Of a stretch of DNA of 64,000 nucleotides, positions 21,538-32,180 are shown one piece after another. A program made the translations under genes and the position numbers. Numbering within the stretch: position 1 is the stretch's first letter; every line of letters begins with the position of its first letter. Origin of the DNA: Brachionus rotundiformis (lineage: Eukaryota; Rotifera; Eurotatoria; Ploima; Brachionidae). Below the pieces are notes generated by a model that saw nothing but the letters and a program-made list of their open reading frames with translations, did no database searches and was not told the origin of the DNA. The stretch lies in the NCBI GenBank assembly GCA_016802295.1, contig JAESIW010000020.1:790031-854030 (forward strand). Direction: 5' to 3'.

Positions 21538-23015
21538 TTACATACATAAACTTATAGATTCTGTATTTCTTTGGCTTTTTTTTTGAATCTTTTTCTTATG
21601 AAATAAATCAGATACATCCAAAAATACGAAAAATAATATTGTCAAAAAGACCACTACCAAAGCAATAATTGTTGCCGCAGTGACAGTCTTTTTTATCTCA
21701 ATGATTTCATTAGCAGCTTTTTCACATTCGTCTCCACTGTAGTACTTGAAGCACTTGCACTTTACTTTGCTGTCTTTTTCATCCACAAAACAGTATCCAT
21801 GCGACGAGCAAGTTTTATTTAAGCATAAATCCCTCCTCAAAAATTGGCATCTTTTTCCTTGGTAATTCTCAGTACAATTGCACTCAAACGAAGTGGTATT
21901 TTTCTCAATGCATTTGCCATTATTCAAGCACTGTTTTGATGCACATGCCCTCATATCTATGCCACAATCCGCACCAGTAAAATTTTCATTACATAAACAT
22001 TTAATTGTGCTGTTTGCACCAGATATGCATATTCCATTGTTGGAACAATTTTTTAGACAATCGGTCAAATCAATTTTTTCGCTAAATAAGCCTAAAATAG
22101 TTTGGATATCAGTCAGGTTTAAGTTAAAACTTTGCCTTTCTTCAATTTCATAATCTTGGTTCTCGTCCACTGTAATTTTACATGAAGAAATTGAATACAA
22201 ATTAGAATCATAAGCTTCTATCTCAAATTTTCCGATTTCCCAAAAGTTTTGTGAAAAATCAATGGAACCGTTTCCATTCACATTAAAATAATCTTTATTT
22301 TTTTCAATATTTTCTATAATTATTGTCATATCACCAGAATATTCCAGTATGAGCTTTTCAGTATTTCCCATGATTGTCTTATCTGGACATTTAGACCAAT
22401 TTACTTTTAAAAAATGAAATTTTATGCTTATTTATATTGTTTCCTTCTAAAGTTTACATAAAGGTTGACTAAAATTGGTATTATTTACCAAATCAAACAT
22501 CTTTGTTGTTCTCTTTGTCGTAGCTATTGTTGTTTCCATTGTATCTTTTATTTAAATGCTTATTAAAATAATCATTTAAAAATCGTAAACCATACATTCC
22601 AAGCTAAATACACTATTTCTCCACCTTCCTCCGCATATCTGTTTTGAATTTCCAGAGCATTTACTTTTACACCAATTTGATTTACCATATTTTCCATAAC
22701 TGTTACCACAAAAGCAATATATACTAATAAAAATTTATTTCTATATTTTGCTACATGGTCTCCTATTCATTACCTTGATTGAAGTCCAAAATATTTAAAG
22801 TTTTTTTTTGAACAAGTATTAAGGCATAATTGCTCTGTTAGACGATTTTTACTAATTAATAAAAGATATTTTAGATCATGGCTAAATGAGTCTCTATAGC
22901 ATCCTAGATATTTTCGTTTTACCAAATAGGCTGATGATAAATTGATTACTAAAATCAAAATCAAAAAGATTATCAAATGAATTTTAATAGCCATTTTAGA
23001 AAAATAAGAATTCAT
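21538..23015 (-). CDS. WSC-EGF(3)-TM membrane protein, left copy
   Basis: Proposed exons on the minus strand: 23015-22774, 22723-22596, 22544-22458 and 22403-21538. They total 1323 nt (440 residues) with phases that match the right-hand copy. The signal peptide probably starts at the second Met (MAIKIHLIIFLILILVINLS). A WSC-type Cys-rich domain follows (YLGCYRD, then YCFCGNSYGKYG and CSGNSKQICGG across the first intron). Next come a Thr-rich linker and an unassigned segment. Three EGF-like repeats then carry the usual six-Cys spacing (CLKNCSNNGIC, CASKQCLNNGKC, CLNKTCSSHGYC). After them come one TM helix (TAATIIALVVVFLTILFFVF) and a short basic tail ending SISLCM. It is likely a cell-surface glycan- or protein-binding protein; the specific function is unknown. 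Confidence 0.75.
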
Positions 23016-24192
23016 TTTAGTATTTATATAATTTTTTTTGAACTGATTGTTTTTTTAATATTTTTTAAATAAATAATTAACTTGTTTTAGTTTTTTTTTT
23101 TAAATTTAAATCTAAAGTTCCATATTTTTGGAAAAAAATGCCAATTTAATGTTTAGTATGTTTACCTAAGATGGTTCAATATTTTTTCAAAACCAAACAT
23201 TAATAATGATTTTTTTAATATCAACTAATGAAAGATATTAAGGAAAAAAATTTAAATAAAGTAATTTAAAATTCACAAAGATTTAATTATTGTTGTTATA
23301 TTAAATTTTTTTTTCACTTTATTATTGACGAAATTTTGTTCAAGGAGTTATTTTGATATTTTTAATAATATCAATACTTATTAATATATAATAAATAATC
23401 CACAATTTTTTCCTAAAAAAATATCAAATTTTTAAAAAGTATAAATTTATATGCGAATTTAAATCTTTATATAACATGCGTTAATAAAAAGCAGTGTTTT
23501 TTGCAGTTGTTATTGAACTGCTGAGTTGATTCTACATTTGACACTGGAGATTTGTAAGACATAATACTTGTTTATGTTTCCATATATTTTTCGTGAGATG
23601 GAAAAGCACGCTTTAATATTTGATTGTGTAAAAACAGAACGTCCAGCATTGCACCTTTTTCAAAATCCGTCATAATCGTTCTTGGCTCTGTAATCTAATT
23701 TCTAAAAGCTACTCTGGTATAGAATATCTCTCATATGTCTTCAAGCAAGCAAAATACTAGTGTAAAAGATAATAATAAGCTAATACAAGCTCACAGCTTG
23801 CAGGTGGACATTGGGAACTGAAAGTCTTACTAGGAAAACATCTATGGTAGCTAGATGTACCGAAATCTAGTATAATTCTAATTTTAATATTTATATTATG
23901 AAGGAGCGCAAGTTCGGTAAAGATATACAAAAAAAATTGATATATTTTATGATTGATGTATTATATTTAAAAAATGAGTGAACCTTTACCAAAAGAGAGC
24001 ATTTAAGTGAAACCAAAAACATTTTAATTGGTGAAAAAGGTGCATTCATGTTTCCATATAGATGGATAAGCACGCTTTAATATTTGACTGTGTAAAAACA
24101 GAACGTCCAGCATTGCACCTTTTTTATCAAAAAATTTCCCATGCTCGATAGAAATTAAAAAATTGATTTTAAAAATTTTATACTATCTAATT
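23016..24192. other. Spacer of the inverted duplication, with two copies of an 85-bp direct repeat
   Basis: No host gene. A segment at 23573-23663 recurs directly at 24048-24126 (shared words CACGCTTTAATATTTGA and AAAACAGAACGTCCAGCATT). In one frame the first copy reads KHALIFDCVKTERPALHLF, which recalls the Cys/His-containing C-terminal region of some LINE proteins. This is only a suggestion. The rest is AT-rich. Confidence 0.4.
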
Positions 24193-24194
24193 TA

Positions 24195-24584
24195 CCGTAA
24201 TGCCTTGCCCCCTAATGCATTGCACTTTAAACCAGAATTCTGGATTTTAATGCTGCATTTAACCCACTTTTTTTTCCAGATACGCTGCGACTAAAAATGC
24301 TGCAGTTAATGTCAAAATTTTGGTATAGATGCCGCATTAAATATGTAAAAAACCTTATGTTCGAGGGACATTTTTTGTGTTTCAAATTTTGAAACAATTA
24401 AAAAAATAGAAAAATATTTTTTTATTATTTTTCACATATTTAATGTGGCATTTATACCAAAATTTTGACATTAACTGCAGCATTTTTAGTCGCAGCGTAT
24501 CTGGAAAAAAAAGTGGGTTAAATGCATGCATTAAAATCCAGAATTCTGAAAATTAATGCCGCATTAGGGGGCAAGGCATTACGG
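24195..24584. mobile_element. Foldback MITE, 390 bp, TA target duplication
   Basis: Arms of about 155 bp (24195-24350 and 24430-24584) are near-perfect reverse complements. The outer ends are CCGTAATGCCTTGCCCCCTA; shared inner words include ACATTAACTGCAG and CGCTGCGACTAAAAATGC in one orientation. TA flanks both ends (24193-24194 and 24585-24586). No coding capacity. It sits in the spacer between the two WSC-EGF copies. Confidence 0.8.
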
Positions 24585-24586
24585 TA

Positions 24587-25763
24587 GCTCTTTAATGCTT
24601 AGCTATTAAATGTTTAAAAAAAACATCATTAACTGATGGCTCTGGAAGAGTGGCTTTTTGACAATTAAAAATATTATTTTTAGAATGCTTTAAAAAGGGA
24701 TAATTGTTTCAGAACCTTCAAAAGTTTGATCAACACACTCATTAAAACTTCCAAACACACTACCCTATAATGACCCTCAAAAAACTCATGATCACATCCT
24801 ACTTAATATTTCTAATTATTTTTTATAAAGACTTTTAGACACACTTTTTTGATAAATAATAATTTTATCAGGTTCAACTACTGAATATTTTGACAATTGG
24901 TCACTTGAAGCATTATCATGACTTTTATATTTACAAGAAGATCCTGATAACGACATAGGTTCACATTATTAACCACACTGTATTTCAATTTTTTAAACAT
25001 TGATTTAATTTTCTTGAGTTAAATCTTTGTCTACATCATTTAGCGAATTTTCTTGTTGAAATTATTTCTTTTTTTATTCGTGTGAAGAGCGTAATTTATT
25101 TTTTTTCTAGGTTCTATGGTTCTCTTCTCCACTATTATTTTTTTTTAAATTTCTTAAAAAATTTAATACTTTAAAAAAGGGTGCTGGTTTCAAAATTTAA
25201 AAGTGTTTTTTAGTTTTTAAAAAAAGGCAAAATTAAGTTCAATTTTTTAGCTTTAAATAGGGCGCTTTAAAGTTTTCTGGACGTGATAATAAAGTAGTGT
25301 GTTTGGAAATTTTCATGAGTGTGTTGAAACGTTTTTAGGTAGACCCGTTTTAAACAGACTTCTTATTTTAAATAAATATATTTATCTTACTTTTTTTATA
25401 TCTTATAAAATAAACCAGCATAAGTTGATCTTTCAGCATAGGAAAATAATAAATAAGTTTTTTTATTAATAATTGCTAATTTACTTTTAAAAATTAAAAC
25501 AGATGAAATTACTAAAATTAATATTAAATAATTTATTTTTCAACTTTTTTTAAAAAAATCAGCTTGTTAATATTTATCTTCTGAAAACACAATAATAAAA
25601 ACATCTAGATTTTTAGCATTTATCACCCGAATTTTAAGGAAATTAATTAAAAAATTTATTTAAATATGTATTTAAATATCATTTTTCAAAAGAATAAACT
25701 ATTGATCTAATTGAACAATATCCTAAAAGCCAAAAAAATTAAGACAATTCAATTCATTTAAAA
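24587..25763. other. AT-rich spacer with no supported feature
   Basis: I see only A/T-rich sequence and short words shared in inverted orientation (AAACACACT and TGTGTTTGG near 24760 and 25300). That could be another decayed foldback element. No gene. Confidence 0.4.
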
Positions 25764-27239
25764 ATGCTTGAAAAAATTAATTACCTGATTTTAATTTGGC
25801 TATTTTCCTTAATTCTTAAAATTGAATTTTCGACAGTTAATATGGTTAATAGTAAATATATGGGATGCTTCAAAGACGATGAGAATAGTCGCGACTTGAA
25901 AGGACCCGTAGAGAAACATATAAATGATTTGACAATCGAAAAATGCTTTGGTACTTGCTGGCAAAATTATCTCTATTTTGCTTTACAATACAGGTCAATA
26001 ATAATATTTTAATAGAAAACTATTTTAAAGCTTTTGTTTAGCCAAATATGCATTTGCGGAAATAGTTATGGAAAATATGGTAATTCTGATGCCTGCAATT
26101 GGACTTGTTTTGGAAATATTAACCAAATATGTGGCGGATACTGGGTCAGCAGTATATATAAATTTGAGAGTGAATTTAATTTTTATTTTCGTCTGAATTT
26201 TTATATTATTTTTAAATTTTCAGACACAACAGATAATTTTCAATCTTCAACAATTACAGATGTTTCTTTACAAACTCATTTTAGTATCCAAAATAAAACA
26301 TTTGTTGGTGGTAACTTTATGACTTCAATAATCATCTAAATATTTAAGAAGTAAAAGAGTTTTTAAAAAGTTAAATGGCTATTTTGTCCAAATGAAACAA
26401 AAAGAGGAAGTACTGAATTATTGAAATTGAGCTATTCTGGAGAAAATCTTACCATTTTTATAAAAGAAAAAAATAAAAATAAAATCTTGCATAATGTGAG
26501 TGGAAATGGTTCCATTGATTTTACGCAAAACTTTCCACACATTGGTGAATATGTGATAGAGGCTTATGATTCAAATTTTTTTGCTATTTCCAAATGTAAT
26601 ATTAATGTGAAACGAAAGGATGGTATCAATTCTCATAAAATAGAGAATTTTGAGTTTGGTTTAAAAGACGAAAGAGTCGTTCTAGATCTTTTGGAAACAA
26701 AAAATGATTTGACCGATTGTCTAAAAAATTGTTCCAACAATGGAATATGTATATCTGGTGCAAACAGCACAATTAAATGTTTATGTAATGAAAATTTTAC
26801 TGGTGCGGATTGTGGCAAAGATATGAGGGCATGTGCATCAAAACAGTGCTTGAATAATGGCAAATGCATTGAGAAAAATACCACTTCGTTTGAGTGCAAT
26901 TGTACTGAGAATTACCAAGGAAAAAGATGCCAATTTTTGAGGAGGGATTTATGCTTAAATAAAACTTGCTCGTCGCATGGATACTGTTTTGTGGATGAAA
27001 AAGACAGCAAAGTAAAGTGCAAGTGCTTCAAGTACTACAGTGGAGACGAATGTGAAAAAGCGGCTAATGAAATCATTGAGATAAAAAAGACTGTCACTGC
27101 GGCAACAATTATTGCTTTGGTAGTGGTCTTTTCGACAATATTATTTTTCATTTTTTTGGATGTATCTGATTTATTTCATAGGAAAAAGATTCAAAAAAAA
27201 AGGCAAAAAAATACAGAATCTATAAGTTTATGTATGTAA
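25764..27239 (+). CDS. WSC-EGF(3)-TM membrane protein, right copy
   Basis: Proposed exons: 25764-25993, 26042-26169, 26224-26310 and 26371-27239, totalling 1314 nt (437 residues). The order is signal peptide, WSC (MGCFKDDE, then ICICGNSYGKYG and CFGNINQICGG), a Thr/Ser linker, an unassigned segment, three EGF-like repeats, a TM helix and a short basic tail. From the DLTDCLKNCSNNGIC block to the end it is almost identical to the left copy. The N-terminal half is strongly diverged (for example, different signal peptides and WSC residues). Intron positions and phases are conserved. It is arranged divergently from its partner at 21538-23015, with about 2.7 kb between their starts. Confidence 0.77.
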
Positions 27240-27449
27240 ACTAAATAGATAAAAAATAGATAAAATTTATCTCAAAAATTAAAACTAACTAAAATTCACT
27301 ATCAATTATCTTTAAAAAATGAAAATAACTTTTTTTTGGATAATAAATATTAAGACCATATTTTATTTAATTACCAATGAGTTTATATCAATTATTCTTT
27401 TATCTTTTATCTAATATAATTTTTGAAAATACTTCATCATCAATTATTA

Positions 27450-28696
27450 TTAGGTTGTTTAATAAGTTTTTTCGTTTTTTTCTAGAGTTTATTTATTTTT
27501 AAAAACTATAATAAAATATAATTAGTCACTAAAATAATTTCCTTCGCTAGAAATACACATCTCCCATCTTTCTGGCAGCATTTTGATCCCTCGCTCGTAG
27601 AAGCTGGCTGGTTTTGAGGTGAAATATTGACTGATGTCTTTTTTGATTTCCTCCAAGTCTAATAATTTTTTTCACCGAGGAAGTGCTGCATGGATCGGAA
27701 CATATGGTAATCTGAAGGAGCTAAGTCTGGTGAATAAGCTGGGTGAGATAAGACTTCCCAGCCTAGATTCTCTATCGTGTTCCGAGTCCTTTTTGCAACA
27801 CGTGGTAAAGCGTTTTTCGCTGTCCTTTAGCTCTGTGTGGCCGTTTGGTTTCAAAGCGTGACTCAAACGTATCAATTGTTGTGAATAAAGGTCTGCGGTT
27901 ATCGTTTGCTTGGGTTGGAGTAGCTCATAATAGATTATACTCTTCTGATCCCACCAAACACAAAGCATGACATTTTTATCATGAATTTGGCGTTTCGGAG
28001 TAGGTAATGGCTCTTGATCAGGGTCGACCCATTGTTTTTTGTTGACCTGGTTATCGAAGTAGATCCACTTTTCATCTCCAGTTACGATTTTCCACAAAAA
28101 ACTCTTTTTTTTCTGCTTAGACGAGAGAGAAACGCAAATGCTCAATCGTTACGCAATATTGATTTCTGAGAGTTTGTGTGGGACCCATTTACCGGCCTTT
28201 TGGATCTTTCCTAAGGCTTTTAATCTATTCCAAACGGTGCCATTTGTTACAGACATTTCTTTAGCGAGTCGACCGACTCGGGTCTTCCTCAAGCAGCTCT
28301 TGCAAATACGCGTCATCAGCTTCGGCGGTTCTCTCAACGCGTTCTTTGTCATTGAGGTCGAAATCTCCAGCTTTGAATCGAGCAAACCAATTTTGACAAG
28401 TGCGAACAGTCAGAGCGTCGTAGCCATATACCAAAAAAATCGATTTGGTAGCCTCTGTCGCATTTTTTCCTTCGTTAAACTTGAATAACATGCAATGGCG
28501 GATATGCATTTTTTGTCATCCATTTTTATTTAGTTAAATATTTAAAAATTTAAAAAGCAAACATATAATCTTATATATAATTTGAAAGAACAAGAGTTGC
28601 TCTTTCAAATGATGTACAACATTGCATAAAAAAATCTAATCTTTTATGAGATTTTTTCATTTAAAAATCGACGAAAAAACTTATTAAACAACCTAA
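27450..28696 (-). mobile_element. Mariner-type transposon, 1,247 bp, TA target site
   Basis: Terminal inverted repeats TTAGGTTGTTTAATAAG (27450 onwards, and reverse complement to 28696) are flanked by TA on both sides. The minus-strand transposase starts at 28509 (MHIRHCMLFKFNEGKNATEA). It has the mariner signatures CQNWFARFKAGDF, TGDEKWIYFDN and KNVMLCVWWDQ. It is broken by a frameshift near 28260-28270, an in-frame stop near 28146-28148, and a further frameshift and degeneration near 27830. There the second catalytic-Asp block expected as HDNARPH is not readable. The element is inactive. It interrupts only the right arm of the inverted duplication. Confidence 0.92.
27672..28509 (-). pseudogene. 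Broken mariner transposase
   Basis: Three overlapping open segments (28261-28509, 28149-28385, 27672-28145) cover the HTH DNA-binding part, the first catalytic block (TGDEKW) and the WWDQ block. The C-terminal DD34D part is shifted and partly lost. The tail beyond 27672 remains recognisable as mariner in another frame down to about 27540. It lies inside the 27450-28696 element. Confidence 0.85.
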
Positions 28697-28789
28697 TAGT
28701 ATATGATAATAGATTCATACTGAAATTTATAAACAATTTATCTATGAAAAAATATTAATGAATAATAATAATAATAAATAAGCTACTGC

Positions 28790-29268
28790 AAGCAGGGTTG
28801 CGGAGACGACTTAATAAGCAAGTTGTCTATGGTAGCTACTTTACGGCGATCAAAGAAAATAGGTTGGCGTGTGGCTGTCTTTGAAACTTGGAGTACTGTC
28901 CCGGTGGTCGTTTAGAAGTAAAGCCCTAGTAACACAGGACTCTAGACTCTATGTGCGCTAGAATACTTCCATGCGTCGAGACTGTTCTTGAACTGGTTTA
29001 CAGTTGAGGCACTGATTACTGTCTCAGGTAGGCTGTTCCACTCTCTGATAACACGATTTGTGAAAAAGTTTTCACGCTGGGCACAGTTGGTAGGTGCTTG
29101 GACGGAGAGACGCCTCTTGTGCCCTCTAATACCCTAGCTGGTCCAGATTAGGAAAGCGAGCTGCAATGTGGGGGAGGTCTGACCCAATCTATACTATTTA
29201 AGCCGTTACTAATCTTGAACATTCGGATCAAGTCTCCTCTGGTCTTTCGTTCGTCCAAATTTAAGACT
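28790..29268 (-). mobile_element. 5'-truncated LINE, 3' end with RT C-terminus
   Basis: On the minus strand the 3' end of a non-LTR retrotransposon protein is readable: RRGDLIRMFKISNGLNSIDW, then, after a disrupted stretch, GHKRRLSVQAPTNCAQRENF, FFTNRVIREWNSLPETVI and NQFKNSLDAWK. This order is typical of CR1/Jockey-group ORF2 C-termini. A short 3' UTR follows and ends in an (ATT)n-like tail near 28770-28790. The shift near the proline-rich part shows it is dead. A tail-only copy occurs at 21175-21262 in mirror position. Confidence 0.8.
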
Positions 29269-29946
29269 GTATAAAAATATTGGAAATAAAAAATTAAAAA
29301 AAAAAGATATTTTATTAAATTAATTGATTGTGATTTAAAATTTAAAAAATAAGCGAAACTAAAAAAAATTATAAAAATTAAATAAAATGGAAAATATTAA
29401 ATTAGAAAAAAAAATAATTTTATAAAAAAAGGCAGTATATTTTTACGGTCTTAAAGTTTGAACGCCAAAAAGATCGGCCAAGTGACCGCTAAAACCGTCC
29501 GCCAAATGCACCACATCCAACACTATTCGCTAGACATATTTTACTAGTTGGTTCTGGTCATTACCAAAACTCTTATTTTTAATAATTTAATCAAGCATAC
29601 AATTAGAAATATTTTTTTTTAATATTTTTAAACAATTAATAGAATATATTTGTTTGGTAAAATATTTAACTAAAAAAGCCAACTTCTTGGTTTATTCAAT
29701 TTTCAAGAGTCACCAATTTTTTAAGGACAAAATAAGAGCTTCTCAAAAAATGCAATTTGCATATTTTTATTATTTAAAAATTAAACTTATTATTTTTTAA
29801 ATTTACCAAATTTTCCATGCGTGTTCTCCTAACAGATATTAAAAACTAAAAATGTGCTTTTTATAAAAACTTTTGTATCTATAAAATCTCTATTTCTTAG
29901 CTGAGTTTTAACTACTTTAATTTGTGAAGATAAAAAAAGCTAAAAA
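29269..29946. other. Upstream region of PRMT1
   Basis: AT-rich. A more balanced patch at 29435-29545 (containing GATCGGCCAAGTGACCGC) is of unknown nature. The last 60 bases before the ATG could hold promoter or 5' UTR sequence, but I recognise no core element. Confidence 0.4.
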
Positions 29947-30987
29947 ATGCAATCTGTAGAGCAAAAAAACGGAGACATGAATGGAAAAGTTGCAGTTGGT
30001 GAAATGACCTCCAAAGACTACTACTTCGACTCATACGCTCATTTTGGTATCCATGAAGAAATGCTGAAGGATGAAGTGCGAACCATTAGTTACCGTAATT
30101 CGATGTACCACAACTCCCATTTGTTTAAAGGAAAAGTGGTCTTGGACATAGGTTGTGGCACCGGAATTCTATGCATGTTCGCCGCCAAGGCAGGTGCTCG
30201 CAAAGTCATAGGCATCGAGTGCTCAAGTATCATCGAACATGCTGAAAAAATAGTCAAAGAGAATGGCTTTGAAAACACAATTAGTTTGGTAAGGGGCAAA
30301 GTTGAGGAGGTCGAGCTGCCAGATGGTATTCAAAAAGTAGATATAATTATTTCAGAGTGGATGGGCTATTGTCTTTTTTACGAGTCCATGCTCCAGACTG
30401 TTTTATACGCCAGAGACAAGTGGTTGGCAGAAGATGGATTAATGTTTCCGGACAAGGCCTCTTTGCACATCGTGGCCATCGAGGACCGCGACTACAAGCA
30501 GGAAAAAGTCGAATGGTGGTCCAATGTCTATGGATTCAAGATGAGCTCGATCAAAGAAAACGCTCTACATGAGCCCCTGGTTGATGTTGTAGACTCAAAG
30601 CAAGTAGTGACCAACTCGGCCCTGTTAAAAGAGGTCGACATCCGCAAAATGCAAATCAGCGACTTGACGTTCAATGCCCCTTTCCACTTACAGGTACAAA
30701 GGAAAGATTATGTCCATGCTTTTGTTACCTATTTTAATATTGAGTTTTCTGCATGCCACAAAAAAGTCGGCTTTTCAACTTCACCAAATTCGCCGTACAC
30801 CCACTGGAAACAGACTGTGTTCTATTTTAACCAAGAATTGACTGTAAATAGAAATGAGGAAATATTTGGTGTTTTCAAGTGCATGCCAAATAACAGAAAT
30901 GTCAGAGATCTAGATTTTGAAATTGAGTTCGAATTCAATGGTGGTATATCTCAAGCAAGGGAAAGCAATAAATATAGAATGAGATAA
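29947..30987 (+). CDS. PRMT1: Protein arginine N-methyltransferase 1, intronless
   Basis: Type I arginine methyltransferase; it makes asymmetric dimethylarginine on histone H4R3 and on RNA-binding proteins, using S-adenosylmethionine. The protein is 346 residues, near the usual PRMT1 core length. The YFDSYAHFGIHEEML start of the core is at about 26-40. Motif I VLDIGCGTG is at 65-73 and the SAM-ribose-binding acidic residue in GIECSS is at 91. The double-E loop SEWMGYCLFYESM has Glu at about 137 and 146. The THW loop lies in SPYTHWKQTVF near 285. The barrel and C-terminal block are intact. The gene has no intron, while most neighbours have short ones. An AATAAA lies about 160 nt past the stop (31146-31151). 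Close paralogues (PRMT8) are vertebrate-specific, so PRMT1 is the best name. Confidence 0.97.
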   Translation: MQSVEQKNGDMNGKVAVGEMTSKDYYFDSYAHFGIHEEMLKDEVRTISYRNSMYHNSHLFKGKVVLDIGCGTGILCMFAAKAGARKVIGIECSSIIEHAEKIVKENGFENTISLVRGKVEEVELPDGIQKVDIIISEWMGYCLFYESMLQTVLYARDKWLAEDGLMFPDKASLHIVAIEDRDYKQEKVEWWSNVYGFKMSSIKENALHEPLVDVVDSKQVVTNSALLKEVDIRKMQISDLTFNAPFHLQVQRKDYVHAFVTYFNIEFSACHKKVGFSTSPNSPYTHWKQTVFYFNQELTVNRNEEIFGVFKCMPNNRNVRDLDFEIEFEFNGGISQARESNKYRMR

Positions 30988-32033
30988 ATGGCAGATGGAT
31001 TGATGCTTAAGATTTTAGATAATTTTCTCATGTTGTAAATATTTTACCAATGGAAATATTATACTTCTCTTTTGATATTAGCATATCTTTAATATTCTCA
31101 TTTAGTTTTGTTCAGCATTAATATTTACTATTGTTTCTTTTTAATCAATAAATATTTGCCGCTTAATTAATCTTAATATTTGATCTTAATTAGTTAAACT
31201 TTTGCCCCAGTCTTCTATTAATTTTTATGAAATCAAGCATTAATTTAACAAGTGCTAATTTCAAATGACAATTTTAGTTTACATCTAATTAATATAACAA
31301 AATTTTTATTATATATTTAAAAAATAAAAAATAGTCAATTTTTTTTATTTATTTATTTAAACTTGGTAGTTGCCAATTTCCGGCCACTAACTCAGTATAA
31401 AACAGGATACTGTATTTTAATTTAGTGGACTTTCCATGTTTTCAAGTTCATAGTTGTGCAAAAAATGCATTTTTGGGCTAGTGTTAGATTATTGTTTAGA
31501 TCTTGTCCTAGTTTGTCTACAATATCAAAAATTACGGATAAGAAGTCCTTATCGTAAGAGTTTTTGCCAATTCGAGAATTACCATTTTAGTGTACTAGCT
31601 GTTAATTAGTCTTTCATAAAAGCTCAATTTTCAGTTTTGCATGTACATAAATGTTGGTGTAATATTGAGCGCCCCAAAGAGGCTTATGGAATCGATACTG
31701 CCAAAAGAACAAACGAAAATGCACCAAGATAGCGCCAAACAATTTGGTTTCAAGTTGAGATCCTCATGTGCACATGCTACAGGCTTTTATTTTTTCTTAC
31801 TGACAAAAAATATTTTCAAATGATAAATTTCTTTTAGCAGACAAATTTATCAATTAAAAAAATGCCTAATTGTATAAATTTTTGACAAAAAAATTATTTT
31901 TCATATGACAAAATAAAAACTTAGTTCGACACAATATTCCAAAAAATAAAAATATAATTTATTTATAAAATTTTTCTCTTAAAGCTTTATCTATCGAGAA
32001 TCTTAACTCTTATTTTGAACTAAAAATTTAAAC
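30988..32033. other. 3' flank of PRMT1 and intergenic sequence
   Basis: It contains the PRMT1 3' UTR with an AATAAA at 31146. A less AT-rich patch lies at 31640-31780, where overlapping frames are open; I recognise no protein in them. No other feature is supported. Confidence 0.4.
31146..31151 (+). promoter_or_regulatory. Candidate poly(A) signal of PRMT1
   Basis: AATAAA about 160 nt after the PRMT1 stop, followed by T-rich sequence. Such hexamers are common by chance in this AT-rich DNA. Confidence 0.35.
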
Positions 32034-32180
32034 AGGATTTACGATGGGAATAATCAAGGACCAGATGCACCCTGTAGCGAAGGGCCAACTGTACAAAACA
32101 TATATAAAACCAGTCTTGACCTACGGGCCTGAAAATATAGACCTAAATCAAAACATGCTGAACGAAATTAAACGGACTAA
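32034..32180 (+). pseudogene. LINE reverse-transcriptase C-terminal scrap
   Basis: A short open frame reads QLYKTYIKPVLTYGPEN, followed by LNQNMLNEIKRTK. It matches the conserved block LYKTxIRPVLxYGxE found downstream of the catalytic domain in many non-LTR reverse transcriptases. Both ends are abrupt. Confidence 0.6.

Noticed and set aside
21878..26899. Frames antisense to the EGF repeats in both copies (MHSNEVVFFSMHLPLF)
   Set aside because: They are mirror translations of the EGF exons and are conserved only because the sense strand is.
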